Position numbers and translations under genes: made by a program. From positions 3,608-67,607 of the forward strand of contig JBOHNM010000001.1 of assembly GCA_050730675.1 (NCBI GenBank): a stretch of DNA of 64,000 bases. Reading direction: 5' to 3'. Below the pieces are notes generated by a model. It had not been told where the DNA came from. It did not search any database and saw nothing but the letters and a program-made list of their open reading frames with translations. The DNA comes from JBOHNM01 sp050730675 (GTDB taxonomy: Bacteria > Planctomycetota > Phycisphaerae > Phycisphaerales > UBA1924). Of this stretch, positions 6,969-17,700 are shown one piece after another (position 1 is the stretch's first letter; every line of letters starts with the position of its first letter).

Positions 6969-7798
6969 AACCATACCTGTTCACCAGCACGGCGTTACCT
7001 CGCCCTGAGCTTTTTGCTCGGACCATCGACAGCTTCAAGACCAATCTCACGGGGGTTGATTGGAAAGAGTCAACCCTGATCATCAACGTTGATCCTCTGC
7101 CCGCGTTCTTCAATGGCGGCACGATCTTCTCCCACCTTGAAGAGGACGGGGTTTACAAGCTCATTGACGATCAGTGGCACGATACCGAGACGCTTTTGGG
7201 GATCGCCTGCAAGACGTTCGGTCGTGTCGTCACGAGGATATGGGATGAGGACTTTCGCAAGACCGCGCAACTCCACTACATAAGTGGATTGCGATGCACC
7301 GCCCCCTGTTGGTCGTTCGGGGGCAACTTCCCCAGAGCGGTGCAATGGGTCTTTGAGAAGGCTTCCAAGATGACGGAGCATGAGTTTGTCTTCCATCTGG
7401 AGGACGACTGGGAGATGGTGGAGGAGAATTCGATCGACATGCTCGCCACCGGCATCCGCGCTTCCGGCATGATGCAGGCCGCATTGCTTCCTACGGGAAT
7501 GACCCGCTCTCACAATCAGTTTGTTCTCTGTCCCAGCCTCATCTGCCGCGAGGCGGTTGAGATGGCGGCGGCGATCCTCAAGGCGGACGGCGGCAATCCA
7601 GAGGAGCAGCTTCGCCGCTTCTCAATGTTCCGGGTCAACACGTACTTCGTACCCAGCGAGGGATCGGCTCAGGTCATCGATCTGGGCACGGACTGGCGTC
7701 AGGCGCACGGCTACTTGAAGGACCCGCCGGACTTCACGACCTACGCCAAGGTCACGCCCTATGCCAAAGAAGGAAACCAGACAGTTGTGTCGAAGTGA
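6965..7798 (+). CDS. glycosyltransferase-like protein (GT-A fold) inside the capsid module
   Basis: A 277-residue soluble protein that resembles GT2-type enzymes: an N-terminal MKPYLFTSTALPRPELFART (strand, then helix at a sugar-nucleotide site), a central acidic FVFHLEDDWEM that would be the metal-binding DxD-like motif (HLEDDWE), and a C-terminal region with FRVNTYFVPSEGS. No membrane segment. It overlaps the scaffold gene by four bases (ATGA), so it is translated with the virion proteins and not from a separate promoter. T7 has no gene here. A role in decorating the capsid, fibre or host surface sugars is inference; the acceptor is unknown. Confidence 0.65.
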   Translation: MKPYLFTSTALPRPELFARTIDSFKTNLTGVDWKESTLIINVDPLPAFFNGGTIFSHLEEDGVYKLIDDQWHDTETLLGIACKTFGRVVTRIWDEDFRKTAQLHYISGLRCTAPCWSFGGNFPRAVQWVFEKASKMTEHEFVFHLEDDWEMVEENSIDMLATGIRASGMMQAALLPTGMTRSHNQFVLCPSLICREAVEMAAAILKADGGNPEEQLRRFSMFRVNTYFVPSEGSAQVIDLGTDWRQAHGYLKDPPDFTTYAKVTPYAKEGNQTVVSK

Positions 7799-7979
7799 GT
7801 GATTGAACAGCCGTCTGCTGCCAGTTGCGCGACACTCCAAACGGACCGCGATAACGAAGCAACACCAGACAGGTATCGAGCTGCCCCGGCCGTAGCGCCG
7901 GACACGCACGCCACTTGTTCGGTTTGTCAGTTATCACGTTTCTGAGCCTTATGGCTCGGAACAGTTTGGAGTTTTATCA
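7799..7979 (+). promoter_or_regulatory. leader region of the major capsid gene
   Basis: This 181-bp gap is the longest inside the virion operon. It holds a small hairpin, GAGCC-ttat-GGCTC (7944-7957), followed by TTTGGAG and ATG 7980, so the hairpin sits just upstream of the ribosome site of the most highly expressed virion gene. T7 also places a strong promoter and a structured leader before gene 10. No sigma-70 or T7-type promoter could be picked out with confidence. Confidence 0.4.
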
Positions 7980-8888
7980 ATGGCCTCTTCAGTAATAAAT
8001 TTTGCAACGATTGCACTTGGACAAATTCAACAGGCATACGACGAAGGCAACTACTTGGGTGACTTGCAGGGTCGTCTTGACGGTTACGCCTACGACTACA
8101 AGAAGGGGCAGAAGACTTGGCGCTACCCCTACTTCACCAAGAGAACACCGCAGAACAGCGCCGACTCGTCTGCCAGCGACTTGAGCCCAGGATCAGCGAC
8201 CGAAACCGTCGTTGACATCGGTTGCGATACACCGCTCAAGCTCAACGATTATCTAACATATGACCAGATCAACGACTACGGCGGTTTCATTCCCGCAGCA
8301 TGGACGGCTCGTTTCGGCCGCGACATGGGCGAAGCCCGTTGCAACCGCATCGCCGCTTATGTCGGCGCTATCTCTCTTGCTGGCGGGTCTACAACGAAAC
8401 TTGTTCAGGCTCTTTCGGCTGACGCTGACGCCTTGCTCGGCTTGTCAACTCTGATCGCTCAGTATCAGGCTGACAAGATCCCGTTGACCGGTATCACGGT
8501 CCTCGTCAAGCCAACATCCTTCCAGCGACTGATGCGGAACGCATCGTTCGCTTCCACGGATTACAACCAGGACGGAACGAAGGGCAAGCCGGGCGACCGC
8601 ATCTACATGGGCGTTCGCGTTCGTCCTTGCGCCTCGGTCTTCGGCCTCGACTACAACAACACAACGTTGTACCCAGGCACGCCGACCAAGTACAAGGCCG
8701 ACTTCACCAACGTCTGGGCTCTTGCTTGGCAGGGCGATGCTCTCCAAATTGTTGAGTCCGAGACGATGGGCGAGAACAACGGCATCGTCGAAGTCCCTGA
8801 GCGCGAAGGTTACCTCATCCGCACCAGAATGGAGTTTGGCATGGGTGCCCTCCAGACCGGCGCATTGAAGTGCCTCGTCACCAGCTAA
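7980..8888 (+). CDS. major capsid protein (T7 gp10-like)
   Basis: A 302-residue protein at the gp10 position of the T7 gene order, between scaffold and tail tube A. It has the features of an HK97-fold shell protein: an N-terminal arm, a beta/alpha middle (GGFIPAAWTARFGRDMGEAR, IAAYVGAISLAG), and a C-terminal stretch LVKPTSFQRLMRNASFAS and VRVRPCASVFGLDY typical of capsid A-domains that bind neighbours. It is somewhat shorter than T7 gp10A (345). It has its own leader upstream and a rho-independent terminator downstream, consistent with the need for high expression. Confidence 0.88.
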   Translation: MASSVINFATIALGQIQQAYDEGNYLGDLQGRLDGYAYDYKKGQKTWRYPYFTKRTPQNSADSSASDLSPGSATETVVDIGCDTPLKLNDYLTYDQINDYGGFIPAAWTARFGRDMGEARCNRIAAYVGAISLAGGSTTKLVQALSADADALLGLSTLIAQYQADKIPLTGITVLVKPTSFQRLMRNASFASTDYNQDGTKGKPGDRIYMGVRVRPCASVFGLDYNNTTLYPGTPTKYKADFTNVWALAWQGDALQIVESETMGENNGIVEVPEREGYLIRTRMEFGMGALQTGALKCLVTS

Positions 8889-8915
8889 GTCCTGTCCGTT
8901 TCCATTTCCATCCGT

Positions 8916-8944
8916 TCAGGGCCAACAGCCCTGAGCGGGTTTTC
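8916..8944 (+). terminator. terminator after the capsid gene (equivalent of T7 T-phi)
   Basis: TCAGGGC (8916-8922), loop CAACA, GCCCTGA (8928-8934), then GCGGGTTTT. It lies between the capsid and tail-tube-A genes, exactly where T7 has its partial terminator, and would lower expression of the tail and internal proteins relative to the capsid. Confidence 0.75.
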
Positions 8945-8959
8945 GATTGAGGGCAAAGC

Positions 8960-9496
8960 ATGAACAGACTTGACGCGAAAAACCAGATCCTTGCTTATTG
9001 CGGCGAAGAGCCGATCAACGACGAGACCAGCGCGGACTACGTCAACAACAAGATCAATGTCAGCTTTGAGCCCACCCGCAAAGAAATGCTGAGCCACGGT
9101 TTCAGTTTCAACACCGACGAAGTCACGCTCAGCCCCGATGTCAACGGTCAGATCACCGTGCCGGGCGGCACCATGAAGATCAGGTTTCCTCACGGATACG
9201 ACTTCTTGACAGTCAGAGAAGGCAAGGTCTGGGACAACTCTCGACAGCAGTATTGGTCCAGCAGCGTCCGTTGCCTGATCACGCAGGACATCGAGTTTGA
9301 GAAGTTGCCCGATGTCTTCGCCCATTGGGTCATGGTTGAGACTGCCTTGAAGGTTTACCACAGCCTGAACGGCGTGGCCAATCCGCTCATCTTGGACGAC
9401 AGGAGGAGAGCCAAGGCACGGGCGCTCAACAGCGAGCCGAGCAACATCGACAACGTTTCCGGTTGGGGTCGCATCGTCGCGGCCTACGGAACGTGA
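8960..9496 (+). CDS. tail tubular protein A / adaptor (T7 gp11-like)
   Basis: A 178-residue protein matching gp11 in length (196 in T7), place and sequence style: MNRLDAKNQILAYCGEEPIN (compare LDAINxMLAAIGExPVN), then a long helix with EPTRKEMLSHGFSFNTDEVT, and RRRAKARALNSEPSN near the end. gp11 forms the ring that joins the portal to the nozzle. The next gene, tail tube B, starts 10 bp downstream with a GGGAGAGGGA ribosome site. Confidence 0.9.
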   Translation: MNRLDAKNQILAYCGEEPINDETSADYVNNKINVSFEPTRKEMLSHGFSFNTDEVTLSPDVNGQITVPGGTMKIRFPHGYDFLTVREGKVWDNSRQQYWSSSVRCLITQDIEFEKLPDVFAHWVMVETALKVYHSLNGVANPLILDDRRRAKARALNSEPSNIDNVSGWGRIVAAYGT

Positions 9497-9506
9497 GGGA
9501 GAGGGA

Positions 9507-11468
9507 ATGAAGAGACGTTTGGACATCGCACGCTTGTATCAGGGCGTCAGCCAGCAACCCCCGTGGCGCAGACAAGTCGGTCAGGTTGAGGAGTCGATCA
9601 ACTATCAGTTGGACGTTCTTGAGGGCGCGAGGAAAAGAAACGCCACCGAGTTGATCGCTGAGCTTTCGCTCCCCAGTGGCAACTACTACTGGACAACCCT
9701 GAGAGACAAGATCGTTGCCATTGGCAACAGCAGCATCTACGCCTTCGACCGCAGCGGTACCCGCGTCACCATTGAGGATCAGACCGGCGGCTTCGGCTAC
9801 TTGTCAGGCATCACGCCCGCAACCACCCGAGTTGCCACGGCCATCGACACGCTCGTGGTCTGTAACACCGGTACCACCGTCACGACTACCGCGACGGCCA
9901 CTTTCTCAGTCACGCAGGAAGTCAGGTTGTTCAGCGATCTACCCGACTCGGCTCATGCAACGATTGGCGGATACTACAAGGTTAAGGTTGACGAAAACTT
10001 CGATCTTGCTGGTCACTACTACTGGTCGTCCAGTCTGGAGTGGATCAGGGTTGCGGCCCCCGCCGATGCTGACGGAAGCTACACCGCGACGACGATGCCC
10101 CACCGGCTCGTCTACGACGAAACCCATAACAAGTTTGTCTTCTCTCGCTGTCCGTGGAAGGACCGGCTCAGCGGAAACACTCGCACCAACAAGACGATGC
10201 CCTTTGTCGGGTCAACCGTTCAGGCGGTCGCGTTCCATTCGGCGCGGTTGTTTTTGATGGCCCGGACTGCTGTGTGCTCTGGCGGATCCGGTCCAAACCA
10301 ATCCGTCTTCAATCTCTTCACCGACAACATCAGCGCCGTCGTTGACTCGGACCCGATCAGCATCGACATCAACCTGCCGAACATCGGCAAGCCTCTCGAC
10401 TGTTGTTCACTGGGCAACGAGCTTTTCATTGATTGCGAGAACGGTCAGCTTGCCTTCGGGTCGGCGGACAAGGCTCTCGCCCCAGCCAACGGACGGGTCA
10501 GGAAGTTGGGCGACTACAAGAGCATGGGCAAGACGATCGCCAACTCCGGCCCTGAGGCCGTCATCATCGATCAGTACGGCGACTGCTATCTCTACCGCTT
10601 CGCGGACGTTCTCACTGGCGTTCAGCTTGCGGGAAATCTTAACACGCAATCGCCAACCTACGTCCCATCGACTTCGATCAACCGGGCCTACTTCATCGAC
10701 AGCACGCTCTTCGTCGGCCAGACCGGCGCGGACGTGTACGTGCATGAACGTTTCGCTTCCGGCGGCGAAGTCATCCAGTTGGCTTGGAGCAAGTACACCT
10801 TCTTTGAGCAGACCGTCCACATCGACGCGTGGCAAAACTATGTCTACCTCGTCCAAACAGACGGGTCTCATTTCTCATTGCTGAGGTACCGTCACAAAAT
10901 CCTTGAGACGACGACCGGCAACTTCGACGTTCGCTTTGATCGCCGCGAGTACAAGACGGCCACCAGCTACGACGCCCTCAACAACGAAACGCTCTTTGTT
11001 GTCACGGGTCGGACGCCAGCATCCTCAACCGGGTGGTATGTCGCCAGCAGCGACGGACTCATTCTTCCAGTGTCCCGAGTCTCAGGCACCAATCTCTACG
11101 TCAACGGAAAGCACAACAGCGGCAGCTTCTACGTCGGCAAGGTTTACACCGCGAGCATGACGCTCAGCAAAATATGGGCGACCAATGACGTGCGTTCAAC
11201 TTTGTCCCGGATCGTCGTCGGTCATAAGGACACGACGGACTACGTGGTGACGATGGGCCGCGCCAACTCGGGCGTGACTCGTTCCTCTCATTTCAACGGC
11301 GTCAGGAGCGGGCTCTCGACAATCAATGGAAGTCTGGTGGATACCGGCATCTTCCAAACGATGGCGGGCGGGGACGCGAGGTACACAGATATCACGATCA
11401 GCAATGCAACTCCTGGGACTGTGACCTTGAGCTTTGTTGAGTTACAGGTACAACAGGGGGCTAACTAA
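9507..11468 (+). CDS. tail tubular protein B / nozzle (T7 gp12-like)
   Basis: A 653-residue beta-rich protein. The N-terminus carries the hallmark of the family: LYQGVSQQPPWRRQVGQVEE (compare GVSQQPxxxRxxGQxxxQxN in gp12), followed by a beta-propeller-like series of strands (MPHRLVYDETHNKFVFSRCP; LGNELFIDCENGQLAFGSAD; KYTFFEQTVHIDAWQNYVYL). It forms the tail nozzle below the adaptor. Shorter than T7 gp12 (794). Its stop TAA shares a base with the ATG of the next gene. Confidence 0.9.
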   Translation: MKRRLDIARLYQGVSQQPPWRRQVGQVEESINYQLDVLEGARKRNATELIAELSLPSGNYYWTTLRDKIVAIGNSSIYAFDRSGTRVTIEDQTGGFGYLSGITPATTRVATAIDTLVVCNTGTTVTTTATATFSVTQEVRLFSDLPDSAHATIGGYYKVKVDENFDLAGHYYWSSSLEWIRVAAPADADGSYTATTMPHRLVYDETHNKFVFSRCPWKDRLSGNTRTNKTMPFVGSTVQAVAFHSARLFLMARTAVCSGGSGPNQSVFNLFTDNISAVVDSDPISIDINLPNIGKPLDCCSLGNELFIDCENGQLAFGSADKALAPANGRVRKLGDYKSMGKTIANSGPEAVIIDQYGDCYLYRFADVLTGVQLAGNLNTQSPTYVPSTSINRAYFIDSTLFVGQTGADVYVHERFASGGEVIQLAWSKYTFFEQTVHIDAWQNYVYLVQTDGSHFSLLRYRHKILETTTGNFDVRFDRREYKTATSYDALNNETLFVVTGRTPASSTGWYVASSDGLILPVSRVSGTNLYVNGKHNSGSFYVGKVYTASMTLSKIWATNDVRSTLSRIVVGHKDTTDYVVTMGRANSGVTRSSHFNGVRSGLSTINGSLVDTGIFQTMAGGDARYTDITISNATPGTVTLSFVELQVQQGAN

Positions 11469-12313
11469 TGGCAGGAGAAGGTGCAGGTCTAGCAATGGGA
11501 GCAGCGGGGCTAGCGGCTAGCTCGCTCCTGCTTTTCAATCCCGCAACCATCGGCTTGGCGGCGGTCGGGATTGGTCTCAGTGTGTACCAACAGATGCAGC
11601 AGAATAAGGCGATCAAGAAGCACAACGAAGCGATCGCGGCTGGTGCTCGCAATCAGATGGTGGGCATCGATCAGAATATCCAGAGCGCCCGCAGGAGTTT
11701 CTACGACCAGACTTCCATCAGCAGCGCTCAAGCTCGCGGCGGCGTGGCGACTCTCCAGAACAATCAAGGCTTCGCCAGCGGTCAGTCCATCGACAGCTAC
11801 GTCAGTCAGATCATGGCTGATCAGAATGTCGATCAGCTTGCTCGGTCAACGCAACTTGCCGACTCAATCACGGCGGCTCAGACCCAAAAGGAAACAATCG
11901 CGGCTTCGGCTCGTTCGGGTATGAGCAGCGGAGCCAGTCCATTGCTTGCCGGAATACAGGGCGGACTCCAGGGCGCGTCGATGGGCATGAGTCTCAACTC
12001 AGCGATCGACAACTTCAATCGTGTCAGCACGGTGAATACGGCGCTCAGCGGTCTTGCTCCGTTGGCGGCGGCAGGAGATCCGCAGGCCATCGCGCAGATG
12101 CAGGCGATCAACGCCGGCATCTCGCCCGAGTTGGCGACGATGAACAACAGTCCGTTTGCCCGTCCGTACCTCATGCAGAACGCACTCATGGACATGCAAC
12201 TCCAGGGCGCGATGCAGCAGTATGGCGCGAGCGGGCTTCGTCTCGACAGCATCAACAACCAGCTTCGGATGATCCAAGACCCGTTGCGCCAGTATCAAAA
12301 TTGGGGAAGATAA
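11468..12313 (+). CDS. internal virion protein (T7 gp14-like)
   Basis: A 281-residue Ala/Gln/Ser-rich protein with a hydrophobic N-terminus (GLAMGAAGLAASSLLLFNPA, TIGLAAVGIGLSVYQQ) followed by a long helical, Gln-rich body (QARGGVATLQNNQGFASGQS). That build, plus its place directly after the nozzle gene and before two very long proteins, fits gp14, which is ejected first and forms the outer-membrane part of the DNA conduit. T7 gp14 is 196 residues, so this one is longer. Starts in a TAATG overlap. Confidence 0.8.
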   Translation: MAGEGAGLAMGAAGLAASSLLLFNPATIGLAAVGIGLSVYQQMQQNKAIKKHNEAIAAGARNQMVGIDQNIQSARRSFYDQTSISSAQARGGVATLQNNQGFASGQSIDSYVSQIMADQNVDQLARSTQLADSITAAQTQKETIAASARSGMSSGASPLLAGIQGGLQGASMGMSLNSAIDNFNRVSTVNTALSGLAPLAAAGDPQAIAQMQAINAGISPELATMNNSPFARPYLMQNALMDMQLQGAMQQYGASGLRLDSINNQLRMIQDPLRQYQNWGR

Positions 12314-14758
12314 ATGCCAAACGCCAGACAATATCCATTTCAGGTTGTAGAACAAAAAGGCGCTCTCGTCTCGGGCAGCTACGACATGACCGCGTCCAAC
12401 ATCGCTGAACAACTCAAGCAGTTGTTGGCGACCGGTGTCGCGGCTTCCGAGAACATGCTCAACAACGCCAGCCAGCAGACCCAGATCGACAACGCAAAGT
12501 TGGAGGCTCAGGGTCGTCTTGACGCCGTGGCTCAGCAGCTTGGAAAGCAAAAAGAGATCGTCGGCATCGAGAACGCAACTCAGGCCAACAGCCTCGCGGC
12601 GTCCATTGCCGGTGAACACATGCAGGAAGCTCGACAGTCGCTTACTCAGTTGTACGCGCAGCGCGAACAGCAGGGCTTCGCCATGATCAACAGCGCCGAC
12701 AAGAACACGCTCATGCAGATGATCAACGACGGCACGGCGCACAACATGGACCCGCTAGGGCATCTCAAGATCGAAGAGCAGGCGGGCGCTCGACTCGCCA
12801 CGATGGACACGGTTGAAGCCCTCAAGGTCATGGCCAAAGACCCGACCCTTCCTCCTGAGCAGGTCGTGGCGGCGTTCATGGCCAATCAACCCTTGTCTTC
12901 GGATCTGGCGCGAGCCAGCTACGCGAGGACGATCAGCAATGATCTGAACAGGTACTACCAGGGCGCGCGGCTTGACCTCATCCGTCAGACCAGACAAATG
13001 GACACGGAAAACCTGATCGTCAGGATGCAGCGCGATATCAGCTTTGACGTTCGGGACGCCAGCCTCACCCCTGAAAAGATGATGGATCGCATCGACGAAT
13101 TCAAGACCAACTTCAAGGCTCTCAACAGGACGGCCTCAGAGCTTGACGTTTACCGAGCCACGGCTGAGGCCCTATCCGGTGTTGTTGGATCCGGCGACTT
13201 GGCTCGCTTTGCTCCAGGTCGGTTGCTTCCGATCTTGGACGGCGTGGGCAAGCTCGCTGAGAAAGATCCTGTCTTCCAAAACCTCTGGGGCAAGGTTGCT
13301 GGCGACATTCGTCAGCAGGTCATTGCTCGGGAGGCGAACAAGGTTGGCATCCTTGATCAGCTTATTTCTTCCGCGAAGGACAAGACGGGATTGGAGCAGG
13401 CGGCCGCGTCGGTGTTGACGGCGGGTGCCAGCGGCGACATCTTCGGGACCAGCCTTGCTCCTCTTGCCGCGAAGATCGAAACCAAAACCAATGAGCTACA
13501 AAACCGGATCAACTCGGACTCTCGGGTTTATCAATCTCCGGGCAGTCATCTTGCTCCTCTTCCGGCGACGGAAGCCCAGGACAAGGCGATCGACAAGAGC
13601 GTTGCCAGCTACCAGATTGCCAATCCGATGAGGATGCCGGACGGCTCCGCTCGTTCATGGACGTTCCCGGAAACAGCCGCGTTCACCTTTGAGCGAACAG
13701 GTCGGCTGACGGCCAGCCAGCTTGAACGATTGAACACGGCGGCTTCGGTCCCTCTTGATCCGACGAAGGCGACACCTGATCAGATGCAGGGATGGACGGA
13801 CGCCACCGCGACGATCAAACAACTTGTTGATACGGCTCCTCAGTACGTTCGTCAGCTTGTCCAGGAGGGCTCGCTCAATCCGAAACTCTCGGTCATCGGT
13901 GTTGCTGCGGCGAGTCTGGGCAAGGTCCAGTCGGCGGGTTACGGCGTCACCGGTATGGCTCAACGTTTGGCGCACACCGACGAGGCGAAGTTGTTGGAAG
14001 CCGAAGCGATCCTCAAGGGCGAGTCTCAGTACAACTTCCCGGGATCCAAAGACCGTCAGTACATCAATGCTCCGAAGGCGGACATCAACAAAGCCATCGA
14101 TGAGGTGACGAACGTTGACGAGGCGGTGCGATCGGCGTTCTCGGGTTTCTTGACTTGGAGCCCGACCTACGGAAGTCAGAACGCAAACGATGCTTTCGGC
14201 GCGGCATTCAAGTATCAGTACGCCCGTCTCCGCCAGAGCGGCATGGATGTGTTGCCCGCGTCGAAGATGGCGAAGGAAAACGCAAAGTCAGATATTGAGA
14301 AGGTGTATCAGGATTACCGGCTCGGTATCGGCAGACAGAAATACGTGGTCGGTCCCGACTTCCCGGTCATTTCCAACTTGTCAACCAGCGAGACGCGCAA
14401 GCAGGCGATGCAGCAGTTTGACTCCCTCTGGATGTCGGCTCAAGGCGAGATGTACAACCGGCTCATCAAGGAAGGCAAGTCCGACTGGTCAGGTTGGACC
14501 GGTTACCAGTACAGCGACCTCAGTCTTGATCTTGACCATTGGAAGGTTGAAGGCACGGGCGCGAACGCAACGTTGGTTGTTCCGATCAGGAACAAGGGCA
14601 TTGACATGATCGACGCTCCTGATCAGGGGCAGCAGGGTGTCTTCAAGATGCCGCTTGATCCGATGCGCATGAAGGAAGCCTTGGACGCGAACAAGAAGAG
14701 ATTGGACGCTGTCCGCAGCATTCCTATGGACATGCCGTTTGTTGGAGTGAGAGAATGA
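12314..14758 (+). CDS. internal virion protein (T7 gp15-like)
   Basis: An 814-residue, mostly helical, Gln/Ala-rich soluble protein following gp14 by zero bases. Sequence features are generic helices (AEQLKQLLATGVAASENMLN; RQSLTQLYAQREQQGFAMIN) with a C-terminal part richer in Pro and aromatic residues. Position and size match gp15 (747 in T7), which forms the periplasmic section of the ejection tube. Identification is by gene order and composition; no specific active site is visible. It ends in an ATGA overlap with the gp16-like gene. Confidence 0.78.
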   Translation: MPNARQYPFQVVEQKGALVSGSYDMTASNIAEQLKQLLATGVAASENMLNNASQQTQIDNAKLEAQGRLDAVAQQLGKQKEIVGIENATQANSLAASIAGEHMQEARQSLTQLYAQREQQGFAMINSADKNTLMQMINDGTAHNMDPLGHLKIEEQAGARLATMDTVEALKVMAKDPTLPPEQVVAAFMANQPLSSDLARASYARTISNDLNRYYQGARLDLIRQTRQMDTENLIVRMQRDISFDVRDASLTPEKMMDRIDEFKTNFKALNRTASELDVYRATAEALSGVVGSGDLARFAPGRLLPILDGVGKLAEKDPVFQNLWGKVAGDIRQQVIAREANKVGILDQLISSAKDKTGLEQAAASVLTAGASGDIFGTSLAPLAAKIETKTNELQNRINSDSRVYQSPGSHLAPLPATEAQDKAIDKSVASYQIANPMRMPDGSARSWTFPETAAFTFERTGRLTASQLERLNTAASVPLDPTKATPDQMQGWTDATATIKQLVDTAPQYVRQLVQEGSLNPKLSVIGVAAASLGKVQSAGYGVTGMAQRLAHTDEAKLLEAEAILKGESQYNFPGSKDRQYINAPKADINKAIDEVTNVDEAVRSAFSGFLTWSPTYGSQNANDAFGAAFKYQYARLRQSGMDVLPASKMAKENAKSDIEKVYQDYRLGIGRQKYVVGPDFPVISNLSTSETRKQAMQQFDSLWMSAQGEMYNRLIKEGKSDWSGWTGYQYSDLSLDLDHWKVEGTGANATLVVPIRNKGIDMIDAPDQGQQGVFKMPLDPMRMKEALDANKKRLDAVRSIPMDMPFVGVRE

Positions 14759-17700
14759 TTGATCCGACGATTGACCCAGTATTCAGCAACCCCGAGCTAC
14801 AAAAGCTACTTGTCAGCTTCGGTCCGTCTCAGATGACGCGCATCGCCAACGACTTCCAGGCGATCGACTACACCTACACGCCCGTTCAGTACCGTCACGA
14901 GAACGACCCGTTCACTCCAATGGACGGCGCGGAAGAAGTCAAACGACCGGGCTTCTTTGACGTGGCGACATCGGCGGCGATATTGCAAAACTTCACAGGC
15001 CGCGCCGTCTTCAAGGGCGATCAGGCTTTGCAGGGTTTCTATCCGTACCGCCAACTCACCACCAGCAGTGCGGTCCCCGAAGATCCAACGGAGTTTTCGG
15101 TTGACGGCTATTTCAACGACAAACGGACCCGTCAACATCTTGCCAGTCTCAAGAACGGCGTGGGCGAAAGCCTCATGCTCAACTGGATTGCTGGCAACTA
15201 TGACGGGATCAAGAGAGAGTCCGAGTTGTTCGCGGTCATGGGCTTCGATGTCGCGGAAGCCGAGTATCGGGACGTTGCGGCTCGCGCCGAAGGTCCGGCA
15301 GGTTTCCTCGGCAACCTGATCGGTGCCAGCGCGGACCCAGCGGCCATCGTCGGCGGCGCGGCTCTGTACCGAGTAGGCGGGGCGGCGGTCGTGGGCTTCA
15401 ACGCTGCCAAGCAAACAGCGCTGGCAGCGGAGCTTTCTCGTCTCGGTGTCACGATCTACAAGACGGACTCGGTGGCGACGGCCGCGAGCAAGGCCATCCT
15501 TGCCGGCACGGCCTACCGCACCGTCAGCGAGACGGGGCTCCATGCTCTCGACCCGAAGAGAACGTGGGAAGAGACAGCAAACAACTTCGCAACCGGCGTC
15601 CTCATGGACGGCGTTCTTGCTTCCGGTCTTGGCTTCCTTGGCGGACGCCCGGTCGTCAAGCCAACGGTGAACGTTGAGATCAAGCCCACCTTTCCTGAGC
15701 CTTCGCTCGGGTCGATCGACAACGACGTTGCGGCGGCGATGAAGAAGAAGATCGACGTTGCCTTGAGCGATCTCATGCCTCAACGCAACCCATTGGCTGA
15801 GGCTCCTCGTCCGGCATTGACCACGGGTCAGCCTCTCATGCCAGACTCCAATGTTCCTGTTTCCGCGAAAGATGTTTTGGTCAACTATGCCCGCAAGTTG
15901 CAGGAAGATGCAACAGCGCAGGCTGAGCAGGGTGCCGCGAGAAGCAAGGCGATCGACGAGGCAGCCAAGACGCCCTCTATCGAACAGTCCGTGGCTCAGA
16001 CCGTCAGAGACGTTGTTGAGGGGATTAAACCGCCCGACGACTTCAACGCGGTGATCGAAGAAGTCCTCGCGGCAAAGAAAGCGGCTCAGGAAAGAAACAT
16101 CAAGACAGCGGCTGACGAGTTGGCTGGCCGCAAGACTGTCGTTGATCCGTTGGCGGCGGACGAAAGTCTACCTCCTCCTGGGCCTGAGGGCTCCAAGACA
16201 GCGGACGGCGGCACGGTCACGGGCATGGCTGAGACTGACGTACCTCCACCAGAGGGACCAGGCGGGGGCGCCCAGCAGGACGAGGGGCCTCTAGGTCCAA
16301 GCGGCAGATCAACCACTGGTTACTCCGACTACCTGCCAGACCTTCCGGCTGATCACCTCACCAAACTTTTCACGACGCTGGACAAGTACGTCAACAACCG
16401 TTTGTTCGGCGGCGTCAACGTCACCGTTCATGCTGCGCAGTTTTCAACCAATCCTCAGGTACAGATGTTGTATCAAAAGGTGTTCCGCACCATCTTCCCC
16501 AGCAAGGCCGCGACGTTGGGATTGATCGACGGGCGTCCTCCTCTTGAGGCCATCCAAGGCATGATCAGGAAGAAGGGCTTGAGCGTTCAGACAGCGGCCA
16601 GCGATGCGTTCCGCGAGTACGTCAAGACCTCTGACCCGACAGCCTTCAACACCGTGATGACCAATCACCTTGTCGGTCGGGAGCTTTGGAGCATGAGCGA
16701 GGGTGGACGCGGCTTACTCCTCAAGGAGAATGCGTGGTATGAGTTGTTGGATTACTTGCGGGTTGCACGCGCCGACACGATCGACAACCTCGCCAAGAGG
16801 CTCGGACCCGAAAACTTCGCAAGGGTCGAAGCTCGGATCAAGGTGTTTGAGGACGCGGGACAGATGGCTCAGGCTTCCAAGGAAGCCAAGGTCATCGTCG
16901 GCGCGATGGAAGAAGGCTTCTTGAGAGAGATTGTCGGACAGGACGCGATGGATCGGCTTGCTGGTCAGATCGACCCGAAGGGGATGACGGGCAATCCGAA
17001 GCTCTGGGAAGCCGTCAGCAACGTTCTCGACAACAACTTGTCTCAGCTCGGGCAGATCCGCACGGACCTACGTCCGCCGGCGTTGTACGCCAGCAAGACG
17101 CTTGAGGCCATCAATCAGCGGTACAATCTTGAGCAGACAGCCGCTCGCTTACCGGGCGATATGACTCTCGGGGAGTTTCATCGTTTCTGGAATGCGGCGA
17201 CCGGGAAAGACTGGACGCTTGAGAACATGCTCCTCCACTTCCTGGAGAAGAAGGCGATCAGCGCCGACGAGGTTGCCAATCCAACCGACGTGACCGTCAA
17301 CAGACTTCGCAACGAGTGGTACAACCGATGGGGCGGCTTCGTCAGCAAGGAAGCCTTACCCGATGTTCTTGCTCTCAACAGGGCGGACGGCACCAAGATG
17401 GTGACGACGGACTTCCGCCGCTCTCTCGGGCTCCATATCAGGATGCTTGAGATGATGGAGGCGGCACGCGGACTCCATGATTACTTGGAAGAGGCTTCGC
17501 GCTGGGACGGTCGTCTCAGAGAGCAGATCAGAGTTGGCGGCAACTCGGTTGAGCCGGTCAATCTTCTCCATACCTACAACGAGTTAGACGCAAACCGGAT
17601 CTTCACTGAGTCCTTTGTCCCTCAGCACGGCTTCTTTCAGGAGCTGCGCCAGTGGACCGAGAGCGCCTTGCAGGTCATTCAGAAACACATGAGCGATACG

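Noticed and set aside
4938..17090. Avoidance of the NaeI site GCCGGC in the element as proof of self-restriction
   Set aside because: Several GCCGGC sites are present (for example near 4938, 6392, 12118 and 17083), and a proper count against expectation cannot be done by eye.
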